From: Clostridium saccharoperbutylacetonicum N1-4(HMT)
Lineage (GTDB): Bacteria > Bacillota > Clostridia > Clostridiales > Clostridiaceae
Direction of reading: 5' to 3'
Assembly (NCBI RefSeq): GCF_000340885.1
Contig: NC_020291.1
Span: 2,727,001 to 2,791,000 of the forward strand
Length of the DNA stretch: 64,000 nt
Of the stretch, positions 26,969 through 35,280 are shown in pieces. The translations under genes were made by a program, and so were the position numbers. Within the stretch, counting starts at the first letter, position 1. Each line of letters begins with the position of its first letter. Below the pieces are notes generated by a model. That model was given only the letters and a program-made list of their open reading frames with translations, had not been told where the DNA came from and made no database searches.

Positions 26969-27883
26969 TTAATTATTGGGAATAATCTCTTGGATCTTTT
27001 GTCGTCTAGTTTTGCCAATTAAAAATATGCCTATACCTAGTAATATGATTATTGATCCAAGAATTTGATTATAAGAAATAGATTCACCAAGAATCAAATA
27101 TGCTAATATACAGGTACCAACTGGTTCACCTAATATGCTCATAGAAATAGTTGAAGCATTTAACCACTTAATCAACCAGTTTAAAACTGTTTGGCCAAGT
27201 ATTGTCGAAATGAATGCTAAGCCTAGGAAACATAGCCAATCAGATTGTTGATAGCCTATAAGTGGATATCCTAATATAACGGAATATCCTATTAAGAATA
27301 CGCTGCTGCTCAAATAACAAATAAAAACATAAACAACTAAAGATAATTCCTGTCTTATACTTTGTCCAATAAGAAAGTAAGCTGTAATGACACCAGCAGC
27401 TAATAAAGCAAGTAAATCTCCAAGTAATGCTATACCACCAATTTGAAAATCTCCTAAACCTATTATGCAGCTACCTAATATAGATAATAAACCGCCAAAG
27501 AGTGATAATTTTTTTAATTTCTCACCAAAGAAAAAATAGCTTCCAATAAAAGCAAATAAAGGCTGCATAGTAACAAGAACTGTTGAACTAGCAACTGAAG
27601 TATAGCGTAAGGATTCAAACCAAAGTATATAATGTATTGCAAGAAAAATTCCAGAAGAAAAAACTGCACCTAATTGTTTGAATTTTAATTTTTTTATTTC
27701 TAAAATATATTTTTTATTAAAAATGACTACTGGTAGTATCATCAGTGTGGAGAAAAGCAATCTATATGTGGCTATAATGGGAGTAGGTGCTGCTGAAAGT
27801 TTTACAAATATTGCAGATGTAGAAATTGCTAAGACTCCAAAAAATAATAATAAGTAATGGATAAATTTATGTGAATTATTCAA
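26969..27883 (-). CDS. EamA/DMT family transporter
   Basis: 304 residues with ten hydrophobic helices in two EamA repeats. The first repeat shows SAIFVKLSAAPTPIIATYR and the second begins near residue 150 (GDLLALLAAGVITAYFLIGQ), with LGEPVGTCILAYLILGE near the end. Family members export amino acids, nucleosides or other metabolites; the substrate is not evident. TTG start after AAGGGA. Single-gene unit sharing a terminator with hscC. Confidence 0.88.
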   Translation of the reverse strand: MNNSHKFIHYLLLFFGVLAISTSAIFVKLSAAPTPIIATYRLLFSTLMILPVVIFNKKYILEIKKLKFKQLGAVFSSGIFLAIHYILWFESLRYTSVASSTVLVTMQPLFAFIGSYFFFGEKLKKLSLFGGLLSILGSCIIGLGDFQIGGIALLGDLLALLAAGVITAYFLIGQSIRQELSLVVYVFICYLSSSVFLIGYSVILGYPLIGYQQSDWLCFLGLAFISTILGQTVLNWLIKWLNASTISMSILGEPVGTCILAYLILGESISYNQILGSIIILLGIGIFLIGKTRRQKIQEIIPNN

Positions 27884-28064
27884 AATACAACGTCCCTTCT
27901 AGAAAAATATTGATCATAATATCTCATATAATCAAATCAGAATTTTTTATTTAATTATAATTCCATCTACAAAAGTGTAACCTCATTTTCGCAAAAGTTC
28001 AACTGTAATTACAATATTATGCTATAATTTACTTAAAGATATATTATTTTTAGGAAGTGAACGG

Positions 28065-28592
28065 ATGATTGAAACAGATAGATTAATTGTTTGTCCAATA
28101 AAAGAAATTGACTATGATGATATTTGTGAATATGGTTGTGATGAAGAAACTGGTAAATATATGATACATTGGCCAAAAACAAAAGATGAAATAAGTAATT
28201 TTATCAGTGATTGTATTTTCTTTATGAGTTCAGAAAATCCAGCATGGTATGAATTTGTTATAAGACTGAAAGAAACTTCAAAGGTTATTGGAAATGTTAG
28301 TTTAATTATTAAAAATTCCGAAGCAGAAATAGGGTGGATTTCAAATAAGAAGTTTTGGAATAATGGTTATATGAGTGAAGCAGTAAAGGCAGTAATTAAA
28401 GAAGCCTTTAATAATTTATCTGTAAATAGGATAATAGCAACTTGTGCAGATATGAATATTGGCTCTTATAAAGTTATGGAAAAGTGTAGTATGAAAAGAT
28501 TGGATTTAGAGAAGAATTATAAAGCAACAAGAAGTGGAAATGAAAAAACTTATAGTAAATTGACTTATGTTATTGACAGAGGAGTCATTTGA
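28065..28592 (+). CDS. GNAT acetyltransferase, RimJ/RimL type
   Basis: 175 residues. Begins with the typical ETDRLIVCPI strand, has the core AEIGWISNKKFWNNGYMSEA (acetyl-CoA loop) at ~105-125 and ends with a CADMNIGSYKVMEKCSMKR segment. This subgroup acetylates protein N termini or small molecules; substrate unknown. AGGAAG precedes the ATG, and a TATAAT lies at about 28023. Confidence 0.87.
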   Translation: MIETDRLIVCPIKEIDYDDICEYGCDEETGKYMIHWPKTKDEISNFISDCIFFMSSENPAWYEFVIRLKETSKVIGNVSLIIKNSEAEIGWISNKKFWNNGYMSEAVKAVIKEAFNNLSVNRIIATCADMNIGSYKVMEKCSMKRLDLEKNYKATRSGNEKTYSKLTYVIDRGVI

Positions 28593-28633
28593 AATGAAAA
28601 AATTATTATAAGGATGATACAATTGGAACCTTG

Positions 28634-28745
28634 ATGCTGGCTGTATCTTAGGAAGGTAAAGCTAATTGTTTTTTTCAAAAGTTTAATGAAGAAAAACTCA
28701 ATAACACTAATTCGTCCTATGGTTTATATATCTTAAGCCAGCATA
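28634..28745. repeat. distant inverted repeat in the GNAT-deoR gap
   Basis: ATGCTGGCT (28634-28642) and AGCCAGCAT (28737-28745) are perfect complements 94 bases apart, in a gap with no recognisable gene. Could be the ends of a decayed element or a long-loop hairpin; low confidence. Confidence 0.35.
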
Positions 28746-28768
28746 GCAAGTGTTGCTTTAAGTTAGGG

Positions 28769-29533
28769 CTAAATCAAATTTATATCATATTGTTCCAGTA
28801 AGGTCAATATGGTATTATTTGGTTTAGCCTCAGTAATTATACCGTGAAAATCAGTTATATTTGAGAAATTAAAAATTCCATCTAAGTTGAATCTCTCATT
28901 TGGTGCTAAGAGAAATAATTCTTTAGATATTTTCATAATTGCCTTTTTAGTGCCAACATCTTCAGAACTACCAGTGCTAATAGCTCCATCTCTAAGATCC
29001 ATTCCGCTGCAGCCTATAAAAGCTTTATTACAACGATAAAGTTTTATTTGTTCAGTTGAGTGGAAACCTATGTTTCCGCCTACAAGAGGACTATATTCCC
29101 CACCTATAAAGATTAAGTGTACTTTTGAATCTAGACTTATCATTGATGAAATCTCAACCATATTTGTAATTAAAGTGATTTTTCTATTATTTTCTGTAAT
29201 TAGTTTTGTAAGCATATAGGATATGCTAGAGGCATCTAAAAAAATAGTATCATTTTCATTTATTAGTTCATAAGCCTTTTTCGCTATTACTTCTTTTAAA
29301 TCTATATTTTTTTCTACTCTTTTGAAAAAGCTCTCACCATTTACTATAGTGCGCGTTATGTTAATTGCACCACCATAAGTACGCTGGAGCAAGTTGTTTT
29401 TTTCTAGAACTTGAAGATCTTTTCTGATCATGCTTTCACTTACTTTAAATTGTAAACTTAAATCTTTTACTAATACTTTCCCATCTTGTTCAAGCATATC
29501 TAAAATATGCTTGTGTCTTTCTTCAATAAACAT
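28769..29533 (-). CDS. DeoR family transcriptional regulator
   Basis: 254 residues from the ATG preceded by GGAGG; an in-frame codon 20 residues upstream has no site. N-terminal winged helix (RHKHILDMLEQDGKVLVKDL, VSESMIRKDLQVLEKNNLL) and a C-terminal DeoRC sensor domain that binds sugar phosphates (ANDTIFLDASSI-like NDTIFLDASS, GCSGMDLRDGAIST). It faces the HAD phosphatase gene across ~160 bp containing repeated motifs, so the two are probably regulator and target. Confidence 0.92.
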   Translation of the reverse strand: MFIEERHKHILDMLEQDGKVLVKDLSLQFKVSESMIRKDLQVLEKNNLLQRTYGGAINITRTIVNGESFFKRVEKNIDLKEVIAKKAYELINENDTIFLDASSISYMLTKLITENNRKITLITNMVEISSMISLDSKVHLIFIGGEYSPLVGGNIGFHSTEQIKLYRCNKAFIGCSGMDLRDGAISTGSSEDVGTKKAIMKISKELFLLAPNERFNLDGIFNFSNITDFHGIITEAKPNNTILTLLEQYDINLI

Positions 29534-29572
29534 AATTTCCTCCAACATATTCTCATTTATTTCTATTTTAAC

Positions 29573-29668
29573 AATGAGAATGTTAAAATGCAATTAAATT
29601 AATTGACAAATCTCATTAAACAAAATAAAATGATACTAAATGATAACAAATTATACTAAACGAGAATG
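29573..29668. promoter_or_regulatory. candidate DeoR operator repeats
   Basis: In the divergent promoter region, AATGAGAATG (29573) recurs as AACGAGAATG (29659), and ATACTAAATGA (29633) recurs as ATACTAAACGA (29653) exactly 20 bp apart. Direct repeats on one face of the helix next to a DeoR-type gene suggest regulator binding sites. Confidence 0.5.
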
Positions 29669-29693
29669 AATTGCGTTGGGAGATGAGGAAAAT

Positions 29694-30479
29694 ATGAAGA
29701 AAGCAGTATTTTTTGATATTGATGGAACCTTACTTGATTGTATAAATGGAATAATGGATATTACACCAAGAGTAAAGATGGCAATACGTAAATTGCAGGA
29801 AAAAGGAGATTATGTATTCATTGCAACTGGAAGACCATATGCGTTTCTTAGTAGTGCCTTGCTTGATTTTGGATTTGATGGCTTTGTGCTTACAAATGGT
29901 TCGTATGTAATACTTAACGATAAGTGTCTATATAAAGAAGCAATTGATAAAGAAGTTATTATAGAACTTACTTCAAATTTTGAAAAACATGATATTGAAT
30001 ATATACTACAAGGCGAGAAATATTCATATATAAAAGATGAACATAAGAAGTTACATTCATTTTATGATACTTATAATATATCTAAAAAGTATCTAGAGGG
30101 AAATTACAAACTTGAAGATGTTGATATATACAAGATAGAAATGTTATGCGAAAATACACATGGAATAGATTATTGCTTATCTCTTGAAGATAAATGCTTT
30201 AATTACATCTATAACTCAGAAGATGGTTCTTTTGAATTATATTCAAAAAGGAGTTCCAAAGCTTCTGGAATTTTAAAAATATTAGATTTCTTGAATATTC
30301 CTTTAGAGAATAGCTATGCTTTTGGTGATGGAAAAAATGATATAGAAATGTTGTCAACGGTTGGATGCGGAATAGCAATGGGAAATGCAGACGATTATGT
30401 AAAAGGTTATGCAAAAAAAGTTACAGATACAGTTCAAAATGATGGAGTGGCTTTAGAAATAGAAAAATTTATTTTATAG
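29694..30479 (+). CDS. Cof-type HAD family phosphatase
   Basis: 261 residues from the ATG 5 bases after GATGAGG. HAD motifs: nucleophile segment FFDIDGTLLD (residues 6-15), TGRPYA, and FGDGKNDIEML with GIAMGNA near residue 225. The size and cap type match Cof/YbiV enzymes that dephosphorylate sugar phosphates and pyridoxal or flavin phosphates. Its divergent DeoR regulator fits a sugar-phosphate substrate. A perfect terminator follows. Confidence 0.9.
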   Translation: MKKAVFFDIDGTLLDCINGIMDITPRVKMAIRKLQEKGDYVFIATGRPYAFLSSALLDFGFDGFVLTNGSYVILNDKCLYKEAIDKEVIIELTSNFEKHDIEYILQGEKYSYIKDEHKKLHSFYDTYNISKKYLEGNYKLEDVDIYKIEMLCENTHGIDYCLSLEDKCFNYIYNSEDGSFELYSKRSSKASGILKILDFLNIPLENSYAFGDGKNDIEMLSTVGCGIAMGNADDYVKGYAKKVTDTVQNDGVALEIEKFIL

Positions 30480-30505
30480 TTTAATATAAATCATAGTTTA
30501 AGCGT

Positions 30506-30540
30506 AATAACTGCTCGTCAATTTACGAGCAGTTATTTTT
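30506..30540 (+). terminator. terminator after HAD phosphatase gene
   Basis: ATAACTGCTCGT pairs with ACGAGCAGTTAT, followed by TTTTT. Confidence 0.9.
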
Positions 30541-30568
30541 AAAATTATATTGGTAAAATTAATATTTT

Positions 30569-30611
30569 TTGATTTAAATCACATTCTAATAAATAGATAA
30601 AAGTTATAATA
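30569..30611 (+). promoter_or_regulatory. FNR-type box and promoter of pflB
   Basis: TTGATTTAAATCAC (30569-30582) fits the FNR consensus TTGATNNNNATCAA except the last base. A TATAAT at 30606-30611 predicts a start near 30617, placing the box centre at about -41.5, the standard class II activator position. An FNR-like regulator is encoded two genes downstream. Confidence 0.6.
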
Positions 30612-30691
30612 GAGTCAGAAGTTAAGTTAAATAATAAGGCTTCTAAATATGAGATATTAAAGTTCTCATAATAGGCAAGGAGGAAATAATT

Positions 30692-32920
30692 ATGTTTAAA
30701 CAATGGGAAGGCTTTAAAGAAGGAACTTGGCAAGAAGGAATAGATGTAAGGAACTTTATACAAAAAAATTATAAATTATACGAAGGTGATTCAAGCTTCT
30801 TAGAAGATAAAACTGAAAAGACAAGTAAAGTATGGGAAAAAGCATATGCTCTTATAGTTGAAGAGGTTAAAAAAGGAATAATTGATGTTGCTACAGATAG
30901 AGTATCAGGAATTGATAACTACGAAGCAGGATATATTGATAAAGACAATGAAGTTATAGTTGGACTTCAAACAGATGCACCACTAAAGAGAATAGTAAAT
31001 CCATTTGGCGGACTTAGAATGGTTCAAAGTTCATTAAAGGAATATGGCTATGAATTAGATCCAGAAATAGAAAAGCATTTTTCTAAGTACAGAAAAACTC
31101 ATAATGAAGGGGTTTTTGATGGATATACTAAAGAAATCAGAGCAGCAAGAAGTGCAGGCCTTCTAACAGGACTTCCAGATGCATATGGAAGAGGAAGAAT
31201 AATCGGGGACTATAGAAGAGTAGCTCTTTATGGAATTGATTATTTAATAGAAGAAAAGAAAAGAGATTTAGATAATTTAAATGGAGATATGCTTGATGAA
31301 TTAGTAAGAAAAAGAGAAGAAGTATCAATGCAAATCAGAGCTTTAAGTGAAATTAAATCTATGGCAGCTAAATATGGAATAGACATATCAAAACCAGCTG
31401 CAAATGCAAAAGAAGCAGCTCAACATTTATATTTTGGATATTTAGCAGGAATTAAAGAAAACAATGGAGCAGCAACTTCTTTTGGAAGAACTTCAACCTT
31501 CTTAGATATATATCTTGAAAGAGATCTAGAAGCAGGAGTTATAACAGAAAAAGAAGCTCAAGAAATTGTAGATCAATTAATTATAAAATTAAGATTAGTT
31601 AGACACTTAAGAACTCCAGAATACAATGAATTATTTGGTGGAGATCCTACATGGGTAACAGAATCAATTGGTGGAATGGGGATCAATGGTAAATCACTTG
31701 TAACTAAGAACTCTTTTAGATATCTTCATACTTTAATTAATCTTGGAACTTCAGCAGAACCAAACTTAACAGTTTTATGGTCAGATAAATTACCAGAAAA
31801 CTTTAAGAAGTATTGTGCAGAAATTTCAATAAAAACAGATTCTATTCAATATGAAAGCGATGAAGTTATGAGACCAGTTTATGGTGATGATTATGCCATA
31901 GCATGTTGTGTATCAGCAATGAAGGTTGGTAAGCAAATGCAGTTCTTTGGAGCTAGAGCAAATATAGCTAAATCTCTTTTATATGCAATCAATGGTGGAG
32001 TAGATGAATTAAAAGGGATTAAGGTTGTACCAGGAATTGAACCTATAAAAGACGAGATTTTAGACTTTAAGAAAGTTAAAGAAAATTATAATAAGGTATT
32101 AGAATATGTTGCTAAGGTTTATGTAGACACTATGAACATAATTCACTTTATGCATGATAAATATGCTTATGAAGCAGGTCAAATGGCACTTCATGATACA
32201 GCAGTAGAAAGATTAATGGCTTTTGGAATAGCAGGTCTTTCAGTAGCTATAGATTCCTTGTCAGCAATAAAATTTGCAAAGGTTAAGCCAATCAGAAATG
32301 AAGCAGGTATAACAGTAGACTTTGAAGTTGAAGGGGATTTCCCTAAGTACGGAAATGATGATGATAGAGCAGATGATTTAGGTGTTGAATTAGTTACTAG
32401 ATTTTCAAATGAACTTAAGAAACATCCTTTATATAGAAATGCAAAACACACATTATCAGCATTAACAATAACTTCAAATGTTATGTATGGAAAGAAAACA
32501 GGAACAACTCCAGATGGAAGAAAGAAAGGCGAACCATTAGCGCCAGGAGCAAATCCAATGCATGGAAGAGATATAAATGGAGCATTAGCATCATTAAATT
32601 CAGTGGCTAAGATACCATATAATGAAATCTGTCAGGATGGAGTGTCAAATACTTTTTCAATAGTACCAGATGCCTTAGGAAAAGATGAAAATCAAAAGAC
32701 TACTAACCTAGTAGCAATACTAGATGGGTATTTTGTACAAGGAGCACATCACTTAAATGTTAATGTTCTTAATAGACAAACTTTGATTGATGCAATGGAA
32801 AATCCAGATAAATATCCAACTTTAACAATAAGAGTTTCAGGATATGCTGTTAACTTTAGCAGATTATCTAAGGAACAACAATTAGAAGTTATAAGTAGAA
32901 CTTTCCATGAAAGCATTTAA
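30692..32920 (+). CDS. pflB: formate C-acetyltransferase (pyruvate formate-lyase)
   Basis: 742 residues. Converts pyruvate and CoA to acetyl-CoA and formate by a glycyl-radical mechanism during fermentation and supplies formate for one-carbon metabolism. The adjacent active cysteines are Cys405-Cys406 (AIACCVSAM) and the radical glycine is Gly717 in RVSGYAV. Length is close to the E. coli enzyme (760). AAGGAGG precedes the ATG. The activase gene lies just downstream and an FNR-type box overlaps the predicted promoter, so it is probably activated under anaerobic conditions or by the redox signal the regulator senses. Confidence 0.98.
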   Translation: MFKQWEGFKEGTWQEGIDVRNFIQKNYKLYEGDSSFLEDKTEKTSKVWEKAYALIVEEVKKGIIDVATDRVSGIDNYEAGYIDKDNEVIVGLQTDAPLKRIVNPFGGLRMVQSSLKEYGYELDPEIEKHFSKYRKTHNEGVFDGYTKEIRAARSAGLLTGLPDAYGRGRIIGDYRRVALYGIDYLIEEKKRDLDNLNGDMLDELVRKREEVSMQIRALSEIKSMAAKYGIDISKPAANAKEAAQHLYFGYLAGIKENNGAATSFGRTSTFLDIYLERDLEAGVITEKEAQEIVDQLIIKLRLVRHLRTPEYNELFGGDPTWVTESIGGMGINGKSLVTKNSFRYLHTLINLGTSAEPNLTVLWSDKLPENFKKYCAEISIKTDSIQYESDEVMRPVYGDDYAIACCVSAMKVGKQMQFFGARANIAKSLLYAINGGVDELKGIKVVPGIEPIKDEILDFKKVKENYNKVLEYVAKVYVDTMNIIHFMHDKYAYEAGQMALHDTAVERLMAFGIAGLSVAIDSLSAIKFAKVKPIRNEAGITVDFEVEGDFPKYGNDDDRADDLGVELVTRFSNELKKHPLYRNAKHTLSALTITSNVMYGKKTGTTPDGRKKGEPLAPGANPMHGRDINGALASLNSVAKIPYNEICQDGVSNTFSIVPDALGKDENQKTTNLVAILDGYFVQGAHHLNVNVLNRQTLIDAMENPDKYPTLTIRVSGYAVNFSRLSKEQQLEVISRTFHESI

Positions 32921-32940
32921 GGCAGTTAACAGTTGAGGAT

Positions 32941-33002
32941 GAAATCCCTACGGGATTTCTAAAATATATACTTAAGAAGAAAAGCTTTCAGCTTTTCTTC
33001 TT
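32941..33002 (+). terminator. two hairpins after pflB
   Basis: GAAATCCC/GGGATTTC (32941-32959) and the 12-bp perfect stem AAGAAGAAAAGC/GCTTTTCTTCTT (32974-33002). The T-rich arm lies inside the second stem rather than after it, so this may be only a partial terminator or an mRNA stabiliser between pflB and pflA. Confidence 0.5.
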
Positions 33003-33014
33003 GCACTTTAGATA

Positions 33015-33086
33015 AATAACTGTAAATTGTAACTTGTAAACTGTAGCTTGACATAATTAACTGTAACCTGTAAATTGTAAACTATA
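33015..33086 (+). repeat. degenerate AACTGTAAATTGTAA repeats between pflB and pflA
   Basis: Two blocks of short units (AACTGTAAATTGTAAC, TTGTAAACTGTAG, AACTGTAACCTGTAAATTG) lie between the hairpins and the activase. They contain no gene. Confidence 0.6.
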
Positions 33087-33103
33087 GAAGGGCGGTGATT
33101 AAT

Positions 33104-33814
33104 GTGGCGGTAGGAAAAATTCATTCAATAGAAACAATGGGACTTGTAGATGGACCTGGAATTAGAGTTGTTGTATTTTTGCAAGGTTGTGCTTTACGGT
33201 GTAAGTTTTGTCACAATCCTGATACTTGGGCTATGAATGGTGGAGAAGAATATACTCCAGAGCAATTAGTGAAAAAAATAGAAAGATTTAAATCCTATTT
33301 TTCAAGCAGCGGAGGAGGGGTTACCTTTTCCGGAGGAGAGCCGCTAAGACAACCAGAATTTTTATTGGAATGTTTAAAATTATGTAAAAGCAAAGGTATA
33401 AACACTTGTATAGATACTGCAGGATATGGCTTTGGTGATTATGATGAAATTTTGAAATATACTGATTTAGTTTTATTTGATATAAAGCATATTACTAGAG
33501 AAGGATATAAGAATATCACTTTAATGGAAATAGACGAATCTTTAAATTTTTTAGAAGCTATGAAAAGAAATAATACTAAAATGTGGATAAGACATGTTGT
33601 TGTTCCTGGAATAACAGATGGTGTGGAGCATTTAAAAGAATTAAAGGAATATATAGATACAATACCTAATGTTGAAAAAGTGGAATTACTTCCGTATCAT
33701 TTACTTGGAAAGAATAAGTATGATACTTTGGAAATAAAATATCCTCTTGAAGGTGTAAAGGCAATGGATAAAGATTTACTTAAAAAGTATCAAAAAGAAA
33801 TATTCGAGAAATAA
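33104..33814 (+). CDS. pflA: pyruvate formate-lyase-activating enzyme (radical SAM)
   Basis: 236 residues. Radical SAM enzyme that abstracts hydrogen from the glycine of PflB. The CxxxCxxC cluster ligands are Cys29, Cys33 and Cys36 in GCALRCKFC, preceded by the GPGIR motif, and the SAM-binding GGE is in FSGGEP (~residue 77). The GTG at 33104 is favoured: it sits 9 bases after AAGGGCGG, whereas an in-frame GTG at 33095 overlaps that site. Likely co-transcribed with pflB in part and with the FNR-like gene 29 bases downstream. Confidence 0.96.
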   Translation: MAVGKIHSIETMGLVDGPGIRVVVFLQGCALRCKFCHNPDTWAMNGGEEYTPEQLVKKIERFKSYFSSSGGGVTFSGGEPLRQPEFLLECLKLCKSKGINTCIDTAGYGFGDYDEILKYTDLVLFDIKHITREGYKNITLMEIDESLNFLEAMKRNNTKMWIRHVVVPGITDGVEHLKELKEYIDTIPNVEKVELLPYHLLGKNKYDTLEIKYPLEGVKAMDKDLLKKYQKEIFEK

Positions 33815-33843
33815 TAATTTAACTGACAATGGAGGAATAGATT

Positions 33844-34557
33844 GTGAATAATCAGTGTATGAATTGCTGCAATAATTCTGTAGGTCAGTTTTGTGCAAGT
33901 AAAGTTCCAATATTTGAAAATTTAAATGATGAAGAAATTATAGAAATTGCAGATATTATAGAACATAAGGAATTTGCAAAGGGAGATACTATTTTTATAG
34001 AAGGAGATGTTGCTAAGACCTTATATTTTATAAATCAAGGAAAGATAAAATTATATAAATATACGAAAGATGGAAAAGAACAAATTTTACATGTACTTTC
34101 TGGGAGAGATTTTTTCGGTGAATTAGAGCTTATAAAACCATCTAAATATGGATTTAATGCTAAAGCAATTGAGAATTCAAAAATATGTACTATTACTAAA
34201 GATGAAATGAGAGCCATAATGATGAGGAATCCGGAAATTGGAATAAAAATTCTAGAAGCTGTTGCAGAAAGGCTAGCGAGAATTGAAAGTCTAGTTCAAA
34301 ATCTTGCAACTAATGATGTGGATTCAAGAATGGCTTATTTATTAATTGATTTAGCAGAAAAATATGGTGAAAATAAAGATGGAAAAATATATATTAAATT
34401 ACCATTATCAAGAGTAGAAATGGCAAATTATATTGGTGTTACTAGAGAAACCATAAGTAGAAAACTAAAAAAGCTTGAAGTTGAAAAACTAATTGAAATA
34501 ATAGGAACAAAAACAATTGTAATCCTTGATAAGGACGGATTACAAGATTATATTTAA
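33844..34557 (+). CDS. FNR-like Crp family regulator with N-terminal cysteines
   Basis: 237 residues. An N-terminal Cys cluster (Cys5, Cys8, Cys9, Cys17) and an internal Cys115 could bind an iron-sulfur cluster as in FNR. Then a cyclic-nucleotide-binding-type beta barrel (~22-125), dimer helix and HTH domain (~155-225). The recognition helix VTRETISRKL keeps Glu202, Ser205 and Arg206 at FNR spacing, predicting TTGAT half-sites; exactly such a site lies at the pflB promoter. GTG start 8 bases after GGAGG. It probably senses oxygen or nitric oxide and controls pfl genes. Cluster binding is inference. Confidence 0.88.
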   Translation: MNNQCMNCCNNSVGQFCASKVPIFENLNDEEIIEIADIIEHKEFAKGDTIFIEGDVAKTLYFINQGKIKLYKYTKDGKEQILHVLSGRDFFGELELIKPSKYGFNAKAIENSKICTITKDEMRAIMMRNPEIGIKILEAVAERLARIESLVQNLATNDVDSRMAYLLIDLAEKYGENKDGKIYIKLPLSRVEMANYIGVTRETISRKLKKLEVEKLIEIIGTKTIVILDKDGLQDYI

Positions 34558-34558
34558 A

Positions 34559-34597
34559 GTAAAAGTTCATTATTACATTTGTAGTAGTGAACTTTTT
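34559..34597 (+). terminator. terminator after FNR-like gene
   Basis: AAAAGTTCATTATTAC pairs with GTAGTAGTGAACTTTT (two wobbles), then T residues. Confidence 0.85.
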
Positions 34598-34603
34598 ATT
34601 ATA

Positions 34604-34962
34604 AATATCCAAATCAAGAATTAGATATATGCAACAATTACCGAAATATGATACATTTATCTTCCGCAGGACTAGTGAAATTTTCGCTGGAAGGTTCTAA
34701 ATGTGGGCTTGTCGTCATTTTAGCGTGTTCCAGATGTAAAATCCCCAAGGAGAAAGTTCATGTTTCCAAATATAAAATTTGGACATTCACTTTTAGACAA
34801 GCTGAAAATGAAACAAGCCCACATTAATACCCTTCAACAGCTCAATTTCACATGCCTGCTCCAGAAAAAAATGTATCATATTTCTAGTGAAGTGTTACGG
34901 TTATAATTTCTCAATTATGCATGTATATTACATTTATAAGTTTGGTTATTCATTTGGATATC
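34604..34962 (-). repeat. long-hairpin repeat element, copy C, carrying a nested repeat
   Basis: Starts AATATCCAAA (one change from GATATCCAAA) and ends TTTGGATATC. Same orientation as copy B. The central stem here is ATGTGGGCTTGT with ACAAGCCCACAT, different in sequence from copies B and D yet still fully paired. It is ~50 bp longer than B because a separate palindromic repeat (34743-34794) sits in the loop. Confidence 0.88.
34743..34794 (+). repeat. small palindromic repeat, copy S1, nested in element C
   Basis: Contains GAGAAAGTTCATG and ATTTGGACATTCACTTTT, which fold back on each other. Comparison with copy A, which runs straight across this point (GTAAAATCTGGACAATCTG), shows it as an insertion. 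Confidence 0.75.
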
Positions 34963-35010
34963 TATATTATTGAAGAGGAATGATTAATAATGAATGATGA
35001 AGGAGCAAAG

Positions 35011-35063
35011 CTCCAAGAAGAAAGTTAATGTAGTCAAATTCAAGATTTGGACATTCACTTTTT
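35011..35063 (+). repeat. small palindromic repeat, copy S2
   Basis: Same orientation and sequence type as S1 (GAAGAAAGTTAATG and ATTTGGACATTCACTTTT), preceded by a GGAGC/GCTCC mini-hairpin. It lies in the long gap before the siroheme reductase gene. The remaining ~200 bases up to that gene show no recognised gene. Confidence 0.72.
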
Positions 35064-35280
35064 CTGCGGAATTTCTTGATATTAAGTTCAAGCGTGACTG
35101 TTAACATGGGAAAAAAACAGGTTTAATGATATTATTAGAACAACTGTAATTATTGATAAGACTACAAGAACTATAAGTAAGCTAATAAAGAAAAACAGTT
35201 TTTATTATACTATCATGAATAGGGAGATTAATCCTTTAGCTCAATTATAGGAATAAATATAGGAAGGTTGAAGATAAAAT

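Noticed and set aside
28634..28745. ATGCTGGCT/AGCCAGCAT inverted repeat as a mobile element
   Set aside because: Only 9-bp ends, no target duplication and no recognisable interior; kept only as a low-confidence repeat.
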